Source of the DNA: Candidatus Brocadia sp. WS118
GTDB lineage: Bacteria > Planctomycetota > Brocadiia > Brocadiales > Brocadiaceae
Direction of reading: 5' to 3'
Length of the DNA: 64,000 nt
NCBI GenBank assembly: GCA_007618135.1
Contig: PHFX01000007.1
Location: 1-64,000, forward strand
The notes under the pieces were generated by a model. It did not search any database and was not told where the DNA came from. It was given only the letters and a program-made list of their open reading frames with translations. Both the position numbers and the translations under genes were made by a program. Positions 1-9,507 of this stretch are shown in pieces; position 1 is the first letter of the stretch; every line of letters starts with the position of its first letter.

Positions 1-105
1 TTAAAATAAAGAAAAAACCAAGGGAAACGGGTAAAAGAACCGTATTTTAGCAAAAACCCAATCGCATATTTTAAAATGATCTCTTGGTAAGGAAAAAATC
101 GCCCT

Positions 106-127
106 CGCACTTTTACAAAAAAGTGCG
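106..127 (+). terminator. Hairpin, probable terminator of a gene left of the window
   Basis: A 9-bp stem CGCACTTTT / AAAAGTGCG with a 4-nt loop is followed by a short T-rich run (TTTTCGTTC). It would fit the end of a rightward transcript entering the window. No gene of that transcript is visible, so the call rests only on the hairpin. Confidence 0.4.
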
Positions 128-456
128 TTTTCGTTCAGACACTACGTAGGGGAAAAAAACAGGCGTATCCACACCCCATGGGGAAGAAAGGTGGGGAAAG
201 CGGTATTTTCATATACTTCGTACAAATACGATAGAAATTATCATTATTTGGAGTGAAAGGTTTCGGAAAGCGTCTCCGATTTGTTAGACAAGAAATATGA
301 GGATCCTGGAGGTGAAGAACGCCGGCAGGGTGTCATCGAACGGGGCGGACGGTTCGCATCAAACTTACGTATGCATTTTAACAGGGTTGCAGGTAAATGA
401 TGTTGTATATCTCGTGGAAAGTGATATGCCCATCTTTACGTAAATAGCAGATTGGT
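128..456 (+). other. Leader region upstream of AdoMet synthetase, no gene
   Basis: About 330 bases carry no convincing reading frame on either strand. A small hairpin (CGAAC / GTTCG, 337-341 with 352-356) and a GGGGTGG/CCACCCC-like stretch around 165-200 are visible. Because the downstream gene makes AdoMet I looked for S-box and SAH-type cores, and found none that I can recognise. It may be a long untranslated leader. Confidence 0.3.
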
Positions 457-1638
457 ATGGAAATAATTGTCGAGAAAACGAATGTTGAATCTGTTCACCA
501 ATCAACGATCGAGATTGTTGAGCGCAAAGGTATAGGGCATCCGGATACCTTGTGTGACCGTGCTGCTGAAGAGTTGAGTATTGCATTTTCTCAATATTAT
601 CTCAAAAAATTTGGCAGGGTGCTCCATCACAATATCGATAAATGCCTTCTCGTGGGTGGCCATTCCGAGGTGTATTTTGGCGGGGGCGAGGTGATAACCC
701 CTATACAGTTGATTATTGTTGGCCGGGCGGTGGAAAGAGTAGGTAATGAAAAGGCGCCCTTAGAAGAAATTGCCAGAGAAACAACGAACCGATGGTTAAA
801 TGAACGATTAAGATTCCTGAAACCAGAAAAAAATGTCGTTGTTGAAACAAGAATAAGAACTGGCAGCGCAGAACTGCGGGCGACCTTTGATAGTTCAATT
901 CCATTAGCAAATGATACATCGATAGGAGTTGGTTTTTCGCCGCTGACGGAAACAGAGGCCCTCGTCCATCAAACCGAACAATTTTTAAACTCGACAGAAG
1001 TAAAACGAGACTATCCCATGATTGGCGAGGATATTAAAATTATGGCTATTCGGGTCAAGAACCGTATAAGCCTTACGATTGCGATGGCCTTTATTTCAAA
1101 ATTTATTGTTTCAAAAGACGAGTATTTTCAAATAAAAGCGAAACTCCTTGAATATATCCGGGCCTTTGTGAAAAAATTGACAAGCTGTGAAGTCTCCATT
1201 TCACTCAATGCCGCGGATAATTATGAAAAGGATATTGTCTATTTAACGGCGACGGGAACCAGCGCCGAGTGCGGGGATGATGGTCAGGTTGGCAGGGGAA
1301 ACAGGGCCAACGGCTTGATTACCCCTTACCGGCCAATGACCCTCGAAGCTACAGCAGGGAAAAATCCTGTTACCCATACGGGTAAATTATATAACCTGGT
1401 TGCTGGCGAGATATCCGCTGAGATAACGAAAGATCCCGATATCGCAGAGGCAGAATGCTATCTGGTGAGTCAGATTGGAATGCCTGTCACAGAGCCACAA
1501 ATGGTGCATGTAAAAATCCGTTCTCGCCTTCCGATAAAAGCAGCGGAAGAAAAATGTATGACGATTATCAAAAGACATCTTGCCCGAACGCCTCAACTAT
1601 GGACTGGAATTTTAGAAAGACACTATTCACTGTTTTAG
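457..1638 (+). CDS. mat: Methionine adenosyltransferase, archaeal type
   Basis: Makes S-adenosylmethionine from methionine and ATP in the cytoplasm. The 393-residue protein matches the archaeal AdoMet synthetase family (about 400 residues), not the bacterial MetK: GIGHPDTLCD near residue 25, HHNIDKCLLVGG near 56, and a glycine- and asparagine-rich GDDGQVGRGNRANGL segment near 275 are characteristic. The ATG start has only a weak ribosome binding site, but residue 1 lines up with the usual family start. It stands alone, with 130 bases before the next gene. Several genes here depend on its product (Pcm and the SAM-sensing riboswitch near 53 kb). The archaeal type occurs patchily in bacteria, which suggests old horizontal transfer. 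Confidence 0.93.
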   Translation: MEIIVEKTNVESVHQSTIEIVERKGIGHPDTLCDRAAEELSIAFSQYYLKKFGRVLHHNIDKCLLVGGHSEVYFGGGEVITPIQLIIVGRAVERVGNEKAPLEEIARETTNRWLNERLRFLKPEKNVVVETRIRTGSAELRATFDSSIPLANDTSIGVGFSPLTETEALVHQTEQFLNSTEVKRDYPMIGEDIKIMAIRVKNRISLTIAMAFISKFIVSKDEYFQIKAKLLEYIRAFVKKLTSCEVSISLNAADNYEKDIVYLTATGTSAECGDDGQVGRGNRANGLITPYRPMTLEATAGKNPVTHTGKLYNLVAGEISAEITKDPDIAEAECYLVSQIGMPVTEPQMVHVKIRSRLPIKAAEEKCMTIIKRHLARTPQLWTGILERHYSLF

Positions 1639-1767
1639 AAATTGATACGTGGTGCAGGTTACAGACGGATTCATTTCGGATTTCTGATTGCGGATTAAAT
1701 AATAACACATCCGAAACCCGCATGCCGCAATCTAAAATTAAGACATTACAAGGTTGAGAGATAACCT

Positions 1768-2808
1768 ATGGTTGCCAATTCTGCGGTCAAAGGAACTTTG
1801 GTCTCCTTTCTGGTAGGAATTACGGATCTCAATATTGATACGACAGAAATTGTCGGTATCAAAAAGATAAAGAGTTCTCCGTCGTATCCTGACGTAATTC
1901 CAACGCAGAGGGTGGTCAAGGTTGAAAAAAGAATTGTTGAAGCCAGGGAAGTCAATTTCCTGGTGAAGTTTTGTCCACCGGGAATTGTCATCGTGGAGGC
2001 GTCTGTTGATTTGGAGAACATCCTGGATGAGCGCGTTTTTGACATTAAACGGAGTCTCCTTATTGAATGCAGGACTATTTTGTGGGAATATCATGGTGAC
2101 CCTTATTTTGATGAAGAATACTGCGTATACTGTGTATCCGACTACGAGGGAGACCCCGAGGATGTTATTTCAGAATATAAAGGGAGTATCGCAGGGCTCC
2201 TTAAGACGGAACGTATACCTTTAGACGAAGAGGAGATCAGCACCACCCTCAAATACCATATTAAATATTCTCAGGATGATTTAACCGTTGTGGAATGGGA
2301 TGGGGCTTTTGTGTTCGACCCGCGCGGTGATTTTGCCAGCAACATCGAACTCTTCGAGATTGCCAACCTCCAATTGTTGAAATTAAGGCTTTTGGAGCAC
2401 GAGTTAGAAGGCCGATTAGAAAAGGCCGCACGGCTTTTGCAAAAGACTACAGCAAGAAAAATTCCATGGCTCAAATCCAGAGAGATCAGGCGCTCTTTGC
2501 GTGAAATTATCCAGATACGGACGGAATCCATTTTGGAATTTGCAGCTACCGAACGAAATATCAACCTCATTGGAGATTGGTATTCGGCCCGGTTGTTTGA
2601 TCTGATAACCAAAAAACTCCACCTGGAGAAATGGAAGACAAATATTAACAAGACCCTTGACGCCCTGGAAGATATTTACAGCATGATTGCTGAGAATTTT
2701 TCCATGTCTTTTTCTACCACCCTGGAATTCATCATGGCCTTTGGTTGGTTTGCCTTATTGATGGGATATTTCTTGTTATTTTTTTTGGAATTGGTATATA
2801 AAAAATAA
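1768..2808 (+). CDS. Membrane-anchored protein, RMD1/DUF155-like organisation
   Basis: Function unknown. The 346-residue protein has a mixed alpha/beta N-terminal part, a charged helical, probably coiled-coil stretch from about 205 to 310, and one strongly hydrophobic segment at the extreme C-terminus (about 320-342), followed by a lysine pair. A tail-anchored helix behind a coiled coil, plus the segments VVEWDGAFVFDP and RTESILEFAATERNINLIGDW, recalls the RMD1/Sif2 (DUF155) family; this is resemblance in layout, not a firm assignment. The ATG is preceded by GAGAG at suitable spacing. It lies between the AdoMet synthetase and a cupredoxin, in the same direction, without an obvious functional link. 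Confidence 0.7.
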   Translation: MVANSAVKGTLVSFLVGITDLNIDTTEIVGIKKIKSSPSYPDVIPTQRVVKVEKRIVEAREVNFLVKFCPPGIVIVEASVDLENILDERVFDIKRSLLIECRTILWEYHGDPYFDEEYCVYCVSDYEGDPEDVISEYKGSIAGLLKTERIPLDEEEISTTLKYHIKYSQDDLTVVEWDGAFVFDPRGDFASNIELFEIANLQLLKLRLLEHELEGRLEKAARLLQKTTARKIPWLKSREIRRSLREIIQIRTESILEFAATERNINLIGDWYSARLFDLITKKLHLEKWKTNINKTLDALEDIYSMIAENFSMSFSTTLEFIMAFGWFALLMGYFLLFFLELVYKK

Positions 2809-2836
2809 TCTTTTCTGAAGAGGAGGTTTTTCGCTT

Positions 2837-3604
2837 ATGTTCTTGAAATTCAATTTTCAGAAGTGGCATGGACTTCGTTCTGATGATTTGGAGCCCTCAT
2901 CGAGTCTGGCGCTCTGCCGGGAATTTGCCGGGGGTACGGTCAAACGATCAACGTCTTTATCTCTGCGGATTTTCATGAGAAATATGCGGGTATTGATGAA
3001 GGCACCGATTGTTCTTTCTATTGTGGCATGTTATATAGTATCAAGTTTTACTTTTCATACGTTTGCAGAAGAAAAAAATTTAGCTTCGATCAACGGGACA
3101 GTCAAGGCCAAAAAAGCTAAATATCTTAAGGATACCATTGTCTATATCGAGCATGTGCCGGGTACCTTTGAACCACAGAAGGAACGCGCTGTTATAGACC
3201 AGAAAAACATGGCCTTTATCCCCCACGTACTCCCGATATTACAAGGGACTACCGTCGACTTTCTTAACAGTGATATGGTTCAGCATAATGTCTATTCACT
3301 GGACGCCGTGGCTGATAACTTTAACCTGGGGACATGGCTAAAGGGTGAAACAAGACCGTTCACATTTAGCAAATTAGGAATTGCCTCTATCCGGTGTAAT
3401 GTGCATGTCGACATGCTGGCTTACGTCCTGGTCCTTCAAAATCCGTTCTTTGCAAAGGTCAATAACGAAGGGAAGTTTTCTATCGTGAATGTGCCGGAGG
3501 GTAAGTATGTTCTAAAGGTGTGGAATGAGCGGTTCAAGGCAGAAAATAAGCAAATCGAGGTCAAGGCAGACACAACTACCACACGAGAATTCGATTTAAA
3601 ATGA
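2837..3604 (+). CDS. Exported cupredoxin (plastocyanin-like) protein
   Basis: Probable periplasmic type-1 copper or redox protein. The C-terminal 190 residues hold a cupredoxin fold: a candidate copper His in VQHNVYS (about 155), then Cys and His in RCNVHVDMLAYV (about 190-200), with Met as a possible axial ligand. The last 50 residues (GKFSIVNVPEGKYVLKVW) look like a carboxypeptidase-regulatory beta sandwich, a common companion of such domains. The ATG at 2837 has a strong AGGAGG, but the hydrophobic export segment only begins around residue 54 (MKAPIVLSIVACY). Either the signal has a long n-region or translation starts at 2975 or 2996, which lack good ribosome binding sites. Its own good binding site suggests independent translation. 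Confidence 0.8.
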   Translation: MFLKFNFQKWHGLRSDDLEPSSSLALCREFAGGTVKRSTSLSLRIFMRNMRVLMKAPIVLSIVACYIVSSFTFHTFAEEKNLASINGTVKAKKAKYLKDTIVYIEHVPGTFEPQKERAVIDQKNMAFIPHVLPILQGTTVDFLNSDMVQHNVYSLDAVADNFNLGTWLKGETRPFTFSKLGIASIRCNVHVDMLAYVLVLQNPFFAKVNNEGKFSIVNVPEGKYVLKVWNERFKAENKQIEVKADTTTTREFDLK

Positions 3605-3626
3605 GGCAAATAGAAAAGTATCCTTT

Positions 3627-4484
3627 ATGTCCTACACAACCCTGATATCCGTTTCAGAACTTCTTAGACATATTACCAACCCTGATTGGGCGATTATCGA
3701 CTGCCGTTTTTCATTGGATGATAGAGACCGCGGTCACCGGGATTACCTTCATGCCCACATACCCGGCGCTATTTACGCTCATCTGGGCAAAGATTTATCC
3801 GGCCACATTATTCCCGGCAAGACCGGACGCCATCCGCTGCCAGAACCAAAAACATTTGCCCGGACACTGTCGAATTGGGGAATAGATGATAATGTCCAGG
3901 TGGTAGCCTATGACGACAAAGGGGGCGCAATGGCTGCGGCAAGACTTTGGTGGATGTTACGATGGGTTGGTCAGCATGCCGTTGCCGTCCTGAACGGTGG
4001 GTGGCCATCATGGATGAAACATAATTACCCGGTAACAAGCAACGCCGAAACGAGAGCGCAAAGAAGCTTTCTCCCCCGAATTCAAAATGATTTCGTCTTC
4101 AGTTCTGAAGACGTCGTGAAGATATTGCATAATCAGAATTTCCGCCTAATTGACTCGCGAAGTGCGGATCGCTATCGCGGCGAAAATGAAACGATAGATC
4201 CCGTAGCTGGCCATATTCCCGGTGCATTATCAGTGCCTTTTGCCGGTAACTTAGGCGCGGATGGTCTCTTTCTCTCACAGAAAGACTTAAAGACCCGCTT
4301 TCAGCAGGTACTGGGTGACATACCGCCTGAACGTGCAGTTTTCTATTGTGGCTCCGGGGTCACGGCTGCACATAACCTTCTCGCTTTTACCCACGCAGGT
4401 TTGGGAGATGCCCGATTGTATGCAGGCTCATGGAGCGAATGGATCACGAACCCTGGACATCCCATCATGAAAAGATCGGAATGA
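3627..4484 (+). CDS. sseA: 3-mercaptopyruvate / thiosulfate sulfurtransferase (tandem rhodanese)
   Basis: Transfers sulfur from mercaptopyruvate or thiosulfate to an acceptor through a cysteine persulfide. Two rhodanese domains are visible: an N-terminal inactive one with DCRFSLDDRDRG near residue 24 and HIPGAIYAHL near 45, and a C-terminal catalytic one with DSRSADRYRGE near 175 and active loop CGSGVTA near 240. The CGSGVTA loop is the pattern usual for 3-mercaptopyruvate sulfurtransferases, which favours that substrate, though annotation by loop alone is imperfect. Length (285) is normal. It starts 22 bases after the cupredoxin stop, so they may be co-transcribed. No signal peptide is seen, so it is cytoplasmic. 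Confidence 0.9.
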   Translation: MSYTTLISVSELLRHITNPDWAIIDCRFSLDDRDRGHRDYLHAHIPGAIYAHLGKDLSGHIIPGKTGRHPLPEPKTFARTLSNWGIDDNVQVVAYDDKGGAMAAARLWWMLRWVGQHAVAVLNGGWPSWMKHNYPVTSNAETRAQRSFLPRIQNDFVFSSEDVVKILHNQNFRLIDSRSADRYRGENETIDPVAGHIPGALSVPFAGNLGADGLFLSQKDLKTRFQQVLGDIPPERAVFYCGSGVTAAHNLLAFTHAGLGDARLYAGSWSEWITNPGHPIMKRSE

Positions 4485-4501
4485 GAGCTTCGGAGTCAAC
4501 G

Positions 4502-4618
4502 ATGTCTATGAAATTTGACCAAGCAGCTCTTATTGTTGGAGAGAATATTTTGTTGCATTTTGTCCTTGTTATTGGTAGCATTTTATTTTTTTCCTTCGTT
4601 TATAGGCAAATAACTTAA
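4502..4618 (+). CDS. Possible small single-span membrane peptide
   Basis: A 38-residue frame beginning MSMKFDQAALIVGEN carries one hydrophobic stretch (LLHFVLVIGSILFFSFVY) and ends just before an AGGAGG that serves the next small gene. Starts at 4502 or 4508 are possible; neither has a strong ribosome binding site. I list it because the composition is that of a real one-helix peptide and because it sits tightly between two genes in the same direction. I do not recognise it, and it could be a chance frame. Confidence 0.35.
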   Translation: MSMKFDQAALIVGENILLHFVLVIGSILFFSFVYRQIT

Positions 4619-4636
4619 TATTTTTAGGAGGATGAT

Positions 4637-4729
4637 ATGGCAAATGGGTTCAGCGGAAAGAAGAAGCACAGACTAAACAGAAAAAAATATCTTTTAAAAA
4701 GACGAAGAAGAAAACATGAAAAAGTTTGA
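4637..4729 (+). CDS. Very small, highly basic peptide (30 residues), possible ribosome-associated protein
   Basis: ATG at 4637 follows a perfect TAGGAGG with good spacing. The frame encodes MANGFSGKKKHRLNRKKY and ends KRRRRKHEKV, over half Lys, Arg and His. The KKKHR...RKK..LKRRRRKH pattern is like the tiny bacterial proteins with an AURKAIP1/COX24-type motif (bS22-like, RNA- or ribosome-binding). That link is by eye only. Strong translation signals and strict basic composition make it more likely to be a gene than noise. It is easily missed because of its length. Confidence 0.55.
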   Translation: MANGFSGKKKHRLNRKKYLLKRRRRKHEKV

Positions 4730-4853
4730 GATCAATACCGTTTTTAAACAGGGCAAATGCCTCATTGCATATCCAAATATGGGACGGCAGCACCATATTA
4801 AATAGGCCACTTCTTTTGCAGGTAGCAGAACATTCTTATCATTCATGAGTGAC

Positions 4854-4886
4854 AAAAAAGGGGCATCATGAACATCATGATGCCCC
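4854..4886 (-). terminator. Terminator of rpoD
   Basis: A perfect 12-bp stem (GGGGCATCATGA / TCATGATGCCCC, 4860-4871 with 4875-4886) has a 3-nt loop. Read on the minus strand it is followed by TTTTTT (4854-4859). It lies 22 bases past the rpoD stop, which is a textbook intrinsic terminator position. Confidence 0.9.
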
Positions 4887-4908
4887 TTCGTATAACTTCT
4901 GCGCTTGC

Positions 4909-6390
4909 TTAATTTGTCGTTATACCTTCAATAAATCCCTCTAATTTTCTGCTACGCAACGGATGCTGGAGCTTGCGAATGGCTACACTTTCAATCTGGC
5001 GTATTCGCTCTCTCGTTATGTTAAACCGCTCTCCAATTTCCTCCAGGGTATGAGTATATCCATCGCCAATTCCGAAACGCAATTTAATAACCTCGCGTTC
5101 TCTGTAGCTCAAGGTATCAAGAACCTTTTCTAACTGATCTTTAAGCAACGTTTGGTGGGCATTCGTAACTGGCGATTCAGTCTTCTTGTCCTGGATAAAA
5201 TCCTCAAACATCGTCTCACCACCTTCACCAATCGGACTCTCCAGCGATATCGGCTGCGATGCAATCCGAAATACCCGGTATACCTCAGAGACAGGGATCT
5301 TTGCCTCTTTTGCAATAGCTTCAATCTTTGGCTTTCTTTCAAGGCCTCCCTGAGATGCTTTTAATACCATGTTGGTCTTATTGATCACATCGGTCATATG
5401 TACGGGAATACGCACGGTCCTTGCCTTATCATCGATTGCCCGGATAATTGCCTGTTTAATCCACCAGGTAGCATACGTGCTGAATTTGAAACCCATACGG
5501 TAATCATATTTATCAACAGCCCGCATGAGACCGGTATTCCCTTCTTGTATAAGGTCGTGAAATACCAGTCCACGTTTTCTGTACCTTTTCGCGATACTCA
5601 CCACCAACCTCAAATTGCCTTCAGAAAATTGATTCCTGGCAGATTCATACTCATTATTAATGAATTTGATTGCGTAAATAGCTTTTTCCGCTTCGCGGAT
5701 ATTTTTCATGAATAAGAGTTTTATATCGTAAGCACGGTACGAACATTTCCCAAGAATTTCGTTTTTATAAAACGATCTTTTGGAATTTTCCTTAAAAGAA
5801 ACAATCTTCTCTAAAATATCCAATAAATCTCTCATTACCGGCAGTATTGTTTCTGCACGAACGTGCACTGCCTCTAACTCTCTAACCGCAGATCTCTTCC
5901 TCGCAGCTATCTTTTTCAGAATTCTGATCTTCAAATTTTTAGAGGCGGATTGCTTGTTTATCTTTTCATAATCTCTCAGATTCTTTTCCAGGATTTCTTT
6001 AATTTTTTTTGCTACACCATGGATTTGTTCAACCATTTCATTTTTGCTTTGGTCTCTTGTTGCTGACGTTTCGACAAATTGAACAAGGTCTGATTCACTG
6101 GCCAACTGCTCAAGAATGCGCGCATACCTTTCCAACCCATAATCAAACCTCAAGACCCTCCGGTGGAGTAATCGGCTCATTATTTTTACCTTCTTTGCAA
6201 GATGGAGCTCTTCTTCACGAGACAACAAGGGTAATTTTGCCATCTCTTTTAAGTAAAGCCGGACCGGGTCGTAGTCTTTATATTTTATATGATCTTTAAG
6301 CACTTCCACTTCGTTCAAATCATCTTCGGTAGCATAATTTTCATAGTTTTCGTCAATTAAGTGATCAATTTTATATTCAAATGCACCCAT
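4909..6390 (-). CDS. rpoD: RNA polymerase sigma factor RpoD (sigma-70, group 1 type)
   Basis: Directs core RNA polymerase to -35/-10 promoters. Region 1.2 is at about 40-65 ([21 protein letters not shown]). A long charged non-conserved region fills about 100-235. Region 2 follows near 250-320 with [20 protein letters not shown] and WWIKQAI, the RARTVR-like segment is [11 protein letters not shown], and region 4.2 has [15 protein letters not shown] near 450. Region 1.1 is essentially missing, since the protein begins only 40 residues before region 1.2, as in several Planctomycetota sigma factors. The gene ends at a strong terminator and is divergent from the Fur-family gene, with 319 AT-rich bases between. 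Promoters elsewhere in the window (TTGACA / TATAAT) fit recognition by such a factor. Confidence 0.95.
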   Translation of the reverse strand: MGAFEYKIDHLIDENYENYATEDDLNEVEVLKDHIKYKDYDPVRLYLKEMAKLPLLSREEELHLAKKVKIMSRLLHRRVLRFDYGLERYARILEQLASESDLVQFVETSATRDQSKNEMVEQIHGVAKKIKEILEKNLRDYEKINKQSASKNLKIRILKKIAARKRSAVRELEAVHVRAETILPVMRDLLDILEKIVSFKENSKRSFYKNEILGKCSYRAYDIKLLFMKNIREAEKAIYAIKFINNEYESARNQFSEGNLRLVVSIAKRYRKRGLVFHDLIQEGNTGLMRAVDKYDYRMGFKFSTYATWWIKQAIIRAIDDKARTVRIPVHMTDVINKTNMVLKASQGGLERKPKIEAIAKEAKIPVSEVYRVFRIASQPISLESPIGEGGETMFEDFIQDKKTESPVTNAHQTLLKDQLEKVLDTLSYREREVIKLRFGIGDGYTHTLEEIGERFNITRERIRQIESVAIRKLQHPLRSRKLEGFIEGITTN

Positions 6391-6709
6391 TTTTGAATTT
6401 TCCTGCCTTTGGATTGAAATTTATAAAATATGACAATTTCGGTACATATAACAAAAATTTATCATAAAATGTTTACACAAAATATACATTTTTAAAATAC
6501 ATCATAACCAACCAATTTGAAATATGTTAACAAGAGCAGATGTCTTCTGCTAAAAATGTGACAGAATGGTGTTTCAGACAATGAAATCTACATTTCCAGG
6601 AAAACCAGAAATAACACTTTATACTTTTTTGTTGACTAATTATAAATAATTAAATACTATTTTACCTTAATTAACAATCATTTTTGTTTATTATTTAATT
6701 CATTCTACT
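6391..6709. promoter_or_regulatory. AT-rich divergent promoter region, rpoD / Fur-family gene
   Basis: A 319-base gap between divergent genes. On the plus strand a good sigma-70 promoter is visible: TTGACT (6632-6637), 17-bp spacer, TACTAT (6655-6660). The spacer holds an inverted repeat, TAATTAT-AA-ATAATTA (6637-6652), which resembles AT-rich Fur/PerR boxes and overlaps the core promoter, as expected for autorepression. The rpoD-side promoter is not obvious to me. Confidence 0.6.
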
Positions 6710-7126
6710 ATGGAAACTATAGAAAAACTTACAAAAAAGCTGAGAAGCCACGGTATGAAGATTACTCCCCAAAGGCTGATGATCTTCAAGGTGTTGGAGA
6801 ACAATACCTCCCATCCCTCTGCTGAAAATGTCTATAAAAAGGTAAAAAGGATATACCCCAGTGTATCATTTACCACTATCTACAAAACTTTGGAAACTTT
6901 AAGGAAATTGGGAGAAGTGAAGGAATTCACCATTGACGATGACCGCAAACATTACGACCCCAATACGAGTATACATCACCATGTAATCTGCTCTACCTGC
7001 AAAAGGATACTCGATGTATTTGAGGATTTCTCACCACACGTCAAATTGCCTGATTCTCTAGAAAAGGACTATGCCGTCTCAGGATTTCAGATATTTTTTC
7101 ATGGTATCTGCAAAGAATGCAATTAA
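6710..7126 (+). CDS. Fur-family metalloregulator, PerR-like
   Basis: DNA-binding metal- or peroxide-responsive repressor. The N-terminal winged helix contains GMKITPQRLMIFKVLE (about 15-30), SAENVYKKVKRIYPSVS and the recognition helix FTTIYKTLETLRKLGEV. The C-terminal dimerisation domain has HHHVICSTC (about 88-96) and a terminal CKEC, together a Cys4 structural zinc site. The His and Asp positions and the short length (138) match PerR better than Fur, though the sensing metal cannot be fixed from sequence. An inverted repeat inside its own promoter suggests autoregulation. The hslUV, hemerythrin and CBS genes nearby would suit a stress regulon, but I see no copies of the operator there. Confidence 0.85.
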   Translation: METIEKLTKKLRSHGMKITPQRLMIFKVLENNTSHPSAENVYKKVKRIYPSVSFTTIYKTLETLRKLGEVKEFTIDDDRKHYDPNTSIHHHVICSTCKRILDVFEDFSPHVKLPDSLEKDYAVSGFQIFFHGICKECN

Positions 7127-7251
7127 ATACGTGAGGTAAACTTTGATTTCTACCCACCAGGACAGAATGACGTCGTACGATACAAAATTAATCCATGCTA
7201 CGCATGCAAATTCCTTAGCATCAATATTTAGATGCATTCACTCATGGAATA

Positions 7252-7953
7252 TTATTTGGATGCGGTAACAAGGGCGCTAAATAATGCTGCATGGCAAGGA
7301 TCAGCAGTCATGCGTTCAGGATGCCATTGAACACCCATAAAAAATGGATAATCCTCGATTTCTATAGCTTCAGCAATACCATCTTCAGTATGTGCCGTAG
7401 CGACCAGGCCTTTGCCCAATTTATCTATTGCCTGATGATGGACACTATTGGTCTCAAGGTACTCTGTCCTGACAATCTTATGCAGGAGAGAGTTCTTTTC
7501 TATAGTCACCGGATGGACATATTGCTTGTTCCGTAAATCTTTATGAACAATACAGGATATGCCGCTTGACGAGATATCCTGAATAAGAGAACCGCCGAAA
7601 ACAACATTTACCAGCTGAGCGCCATAGCAAATAGCCAGAATCGGTTTTTTCATTTGAAAGGCAATATTTACCAGGAGATTATCAGAAATATCCTTGTCCG
7701 GATGAACGCATATCGTTTTTTTGTGTTGGTCTTTTCCATATCGTTGAGGGGGAACATCATTTCCTCCGGTAAGGATCAAGCCATCGATCCTTTTCAAGAA
7801 GTTGCGAACATCGTCGTCGTCTTTTATAATAGGCAATAACAAGGGAATACCGCATGATGCAATAACAGCATCGCTATAATTTCTATAGGTGAAAGAGTAT
7901 GGTTGTTTACCTTCTTCTTCGTAATCGCAATTGATACCAATTATTGGTTTCAT
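7252..7953 (-). CDS. Class I glutamine amidotransferase-like hydrolase (peptidase C26, PuuD type)
   Basis: Predicted gamma-glutamyl hydrolase of the gamma-glutamyl-GABA hydrolase family. The nucleophile Cys sits in ILAICYGAQLVNV (about 108) and the His/Glu pair in GVQWHPE near the C-terminus (about 210). LTGGNDVPPQRYG near 58 is also a family hallmark. At 233 residues it is complete. It stands alone, convergent with the Fur-family gene and upstream of nothing obvious, so the substrate (gamma-glutamyl-GABA, gamma-glutamyl peptides or other) is not settled. The start ATG opens the typical PIIGINCDYE strand. Confidence 0.85.
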   Translation of the reverse strand: MKPIIGINCDYEEEGKQPYSFTYRNYSDAVIASCGIPLLLPIIKDDDDVRNFLKRIDGLILTGGNDVPPQRYGKDQHKKTICVHPDKDISDNLLVNIAFQMKKPILAICYGAQLVNVVFGGSLIQDISSSGISCIVHKDLRNKQYVHPVTIEKNSLLHKIVRTEYLETNSVHHQAIDKLGKGLVATAHTEDGIAEAIEIEDYPFFMGVQWHPERMTADPCHAALFSALVTASK

Positions 7954-8172
7954 ACAAGATAATTCCTCACTACCTTATTTGAGTAATGCTTTGTAGACAA
8001 CCACACAAGAAACAGGCATTGTCTCAAATCAACTGTTTCTTCGGTATGCTGTCAACGTATAGTTTCTTACTTTGTTAAACCGTTGAATTTGCATTGAATC
8101 GCGGACGGTCGATGGGCAATTGGGATGGAAGCTTTGCCAGAAATGCTTTAATTTCAGGTCTTTCTAGTCTTG

Positions 8173-9507
8173 CTAAAGAATATAGCGGCTCAAATCCTCA
8201 TCTTTTGCTATAGCTTGTAATTTATCCTGTACATATTTCGCGTTAATGATTACTTCTGCGCCTTCCATGTCAGATGCATCAAATGAAACATCTTCCACGA
8301 GTTTTTCCATCACCGTATGCAACCTCCGTGCGCCGATATTCTGGGTACGCTTGTTAACCTGTACGGCAATCTCTGCTATCGTCTCAACGGCATCATTTTC
8401 AAACCGTACCTTAATTCCCTCGGTTTCCAGGAGCGCCTTGTATTGTTTTACCAAGGCATTTTTGGGTTCGGTCAGGATGCGTAAAAACTCCTCTTTTCCC
8501 AGGTCCTCCAATTCTACACGAATGGGAAACCGGCCCTGCAACTCAGGGATTAAATCTGACGGCTTGGAAACATGGAACGCACCAGCTGCGATAAAAAGAA
8601 TACGATCGGTCTTAACTACTCCGTATCGTGAATTAACCGTGGTGCCATCCACGATCGGCAACAAGTCCCTCTGCACACCCTGGCGGGAGACATCGGGGCC
8701 GTGAGTGGATTCGCGGCCGGCAACCTTGTCGATCTCGTCAATAAAGATAATTCCAAATTGTTCCGTTCTCCGGATCGCTTCCTGGATAACTTTTTCCCGG
8801 TCAATAAGCTTTTCTGCCTCTTCGTGGGTTAAAATCCTTTTTGCCTCAGCCACGGGAACCTTTCGTACCTGAGCGCGGGGAGGGACCATCTTTTCCAGCA
8901 TATTCTGGAAATCCATACCCATTTCCTCAACCCCTGCGACAAAACCCTGAAGCACGTAAGGTTTTTCATGGACGGTGAGTTCAACCATGCGGTTTGAAAG
9001 TTCTCCGTCATGCAGTTTTTTACGGAACTTTTCTCGTGTACTGAGCTGTTGTTCCTCTGCTTCTACATTGGGCTGTTCGGCGCTCTTTTGCACCGGCGGA
9101 AGCAACAGATCCAGGAGCCTCTCCTCGGCCATTTTCTCTGCCTTTTCCTGCACTGACTGAATCATCTCTGCCTTAACCATGTTCACGCCGATCTCAGTAA
9201 TGTCGCGCACCATGGATTCCACATCGCGGCCGTGGTAACCAACTTCCGTGTATTTTGACGCCTCCACCTTAAGAAAAGGCGCCTTCACGAGCGCAGCCAT
9301 GCGCCGCGCAATCTCTGTTTTTCCAACACCGGTAGGACCTATCATAATAATGTTCTTCGGCAAGACCTCTTCCCGCAAATCGTCAGAAAGTTGGTGCCTG
9401 CGCCAGCGGTTGCGGATCGCAATTGATACCGCGCGTTTGGCATTTTTTTGACCAATAATGTATTTGTCGAGCGCTTCTACAATCTTTCGTGGTGTTAGTT
9501 CATTCAC
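8173..9507 (-). CDS. hslU: HslU, ATPase subunit of the HslUV protease
   Basis: AAA+ unfoldase that feeds proteins to HslV in the cytoplasm. Walker [14 protein letters not shown] is near residue 55, the pore loop [12 protein letters not shown] near 87, Walker [10 protein letters not shown] near 253, and the C-terminus SRYIL is the conserved tail that inserts into HslV. Length 444 is typical. The start codon is GTG; the preceding hslV stop TAG shares its G (TAGTG), so the two cistrons overlap by one base and are translationally coupled. Confidence 0.97.
   Translation of the reverse strand: MNELTPRKIVEALDKYIIGQKNAKRAVSIAIRNRWRRHQLSDDLREEVLPKNIIMIGPTGVGKTEIARRMAALVKAPFLKVEASKYTEVGYHGRDVESMVRDITEIGVNMVKAEMIQSVQEKAEKMAEERLLDLLLPPVQKSAEQPNVEAEEQQLSTREKFRKKLHDGELSNRMVELTVHEKPYVLQGFVAGVEEMGMDFQNMLEKMVPPRAQVRKVPVAEAKRILTHEEAEKLIDREKVIQEAIRRTEQFGIIFIDEIDKVAGRESTHGPDVSRQGVQRDLLPIVDGTTVNSRYGVVKTDRILFIAAGAFHVSKPSDLIPELQGRFPIRVELEDLGKEEFLRILTEPKNALVKQYKALLETEGIKVRFENDAVETIAEIAVQVNKRTQNIGARRLHTVMEKLVEDVSFDASDMEGAEVIINAKYVQDKLQAIAKDEDLSRYIL

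Noticed and set aside
128-456. SAM- or SAH-sensing riboswitch before the AdoMet synthetase
   Set aside because: None of the S-box, SAM-II or SAH core motifs are recognisable; only a small hairpin is seen.
8025-8170. Protein-like frame directly downstream of hslU (..RPEIKAFLAKLPSQLPIDRP..)
   Set aside because: It overlaps the hslU end, has no start codon after the preceding in-frame stop and no ribosome binding site. May be a gene remnant, but too little is left to support a call.
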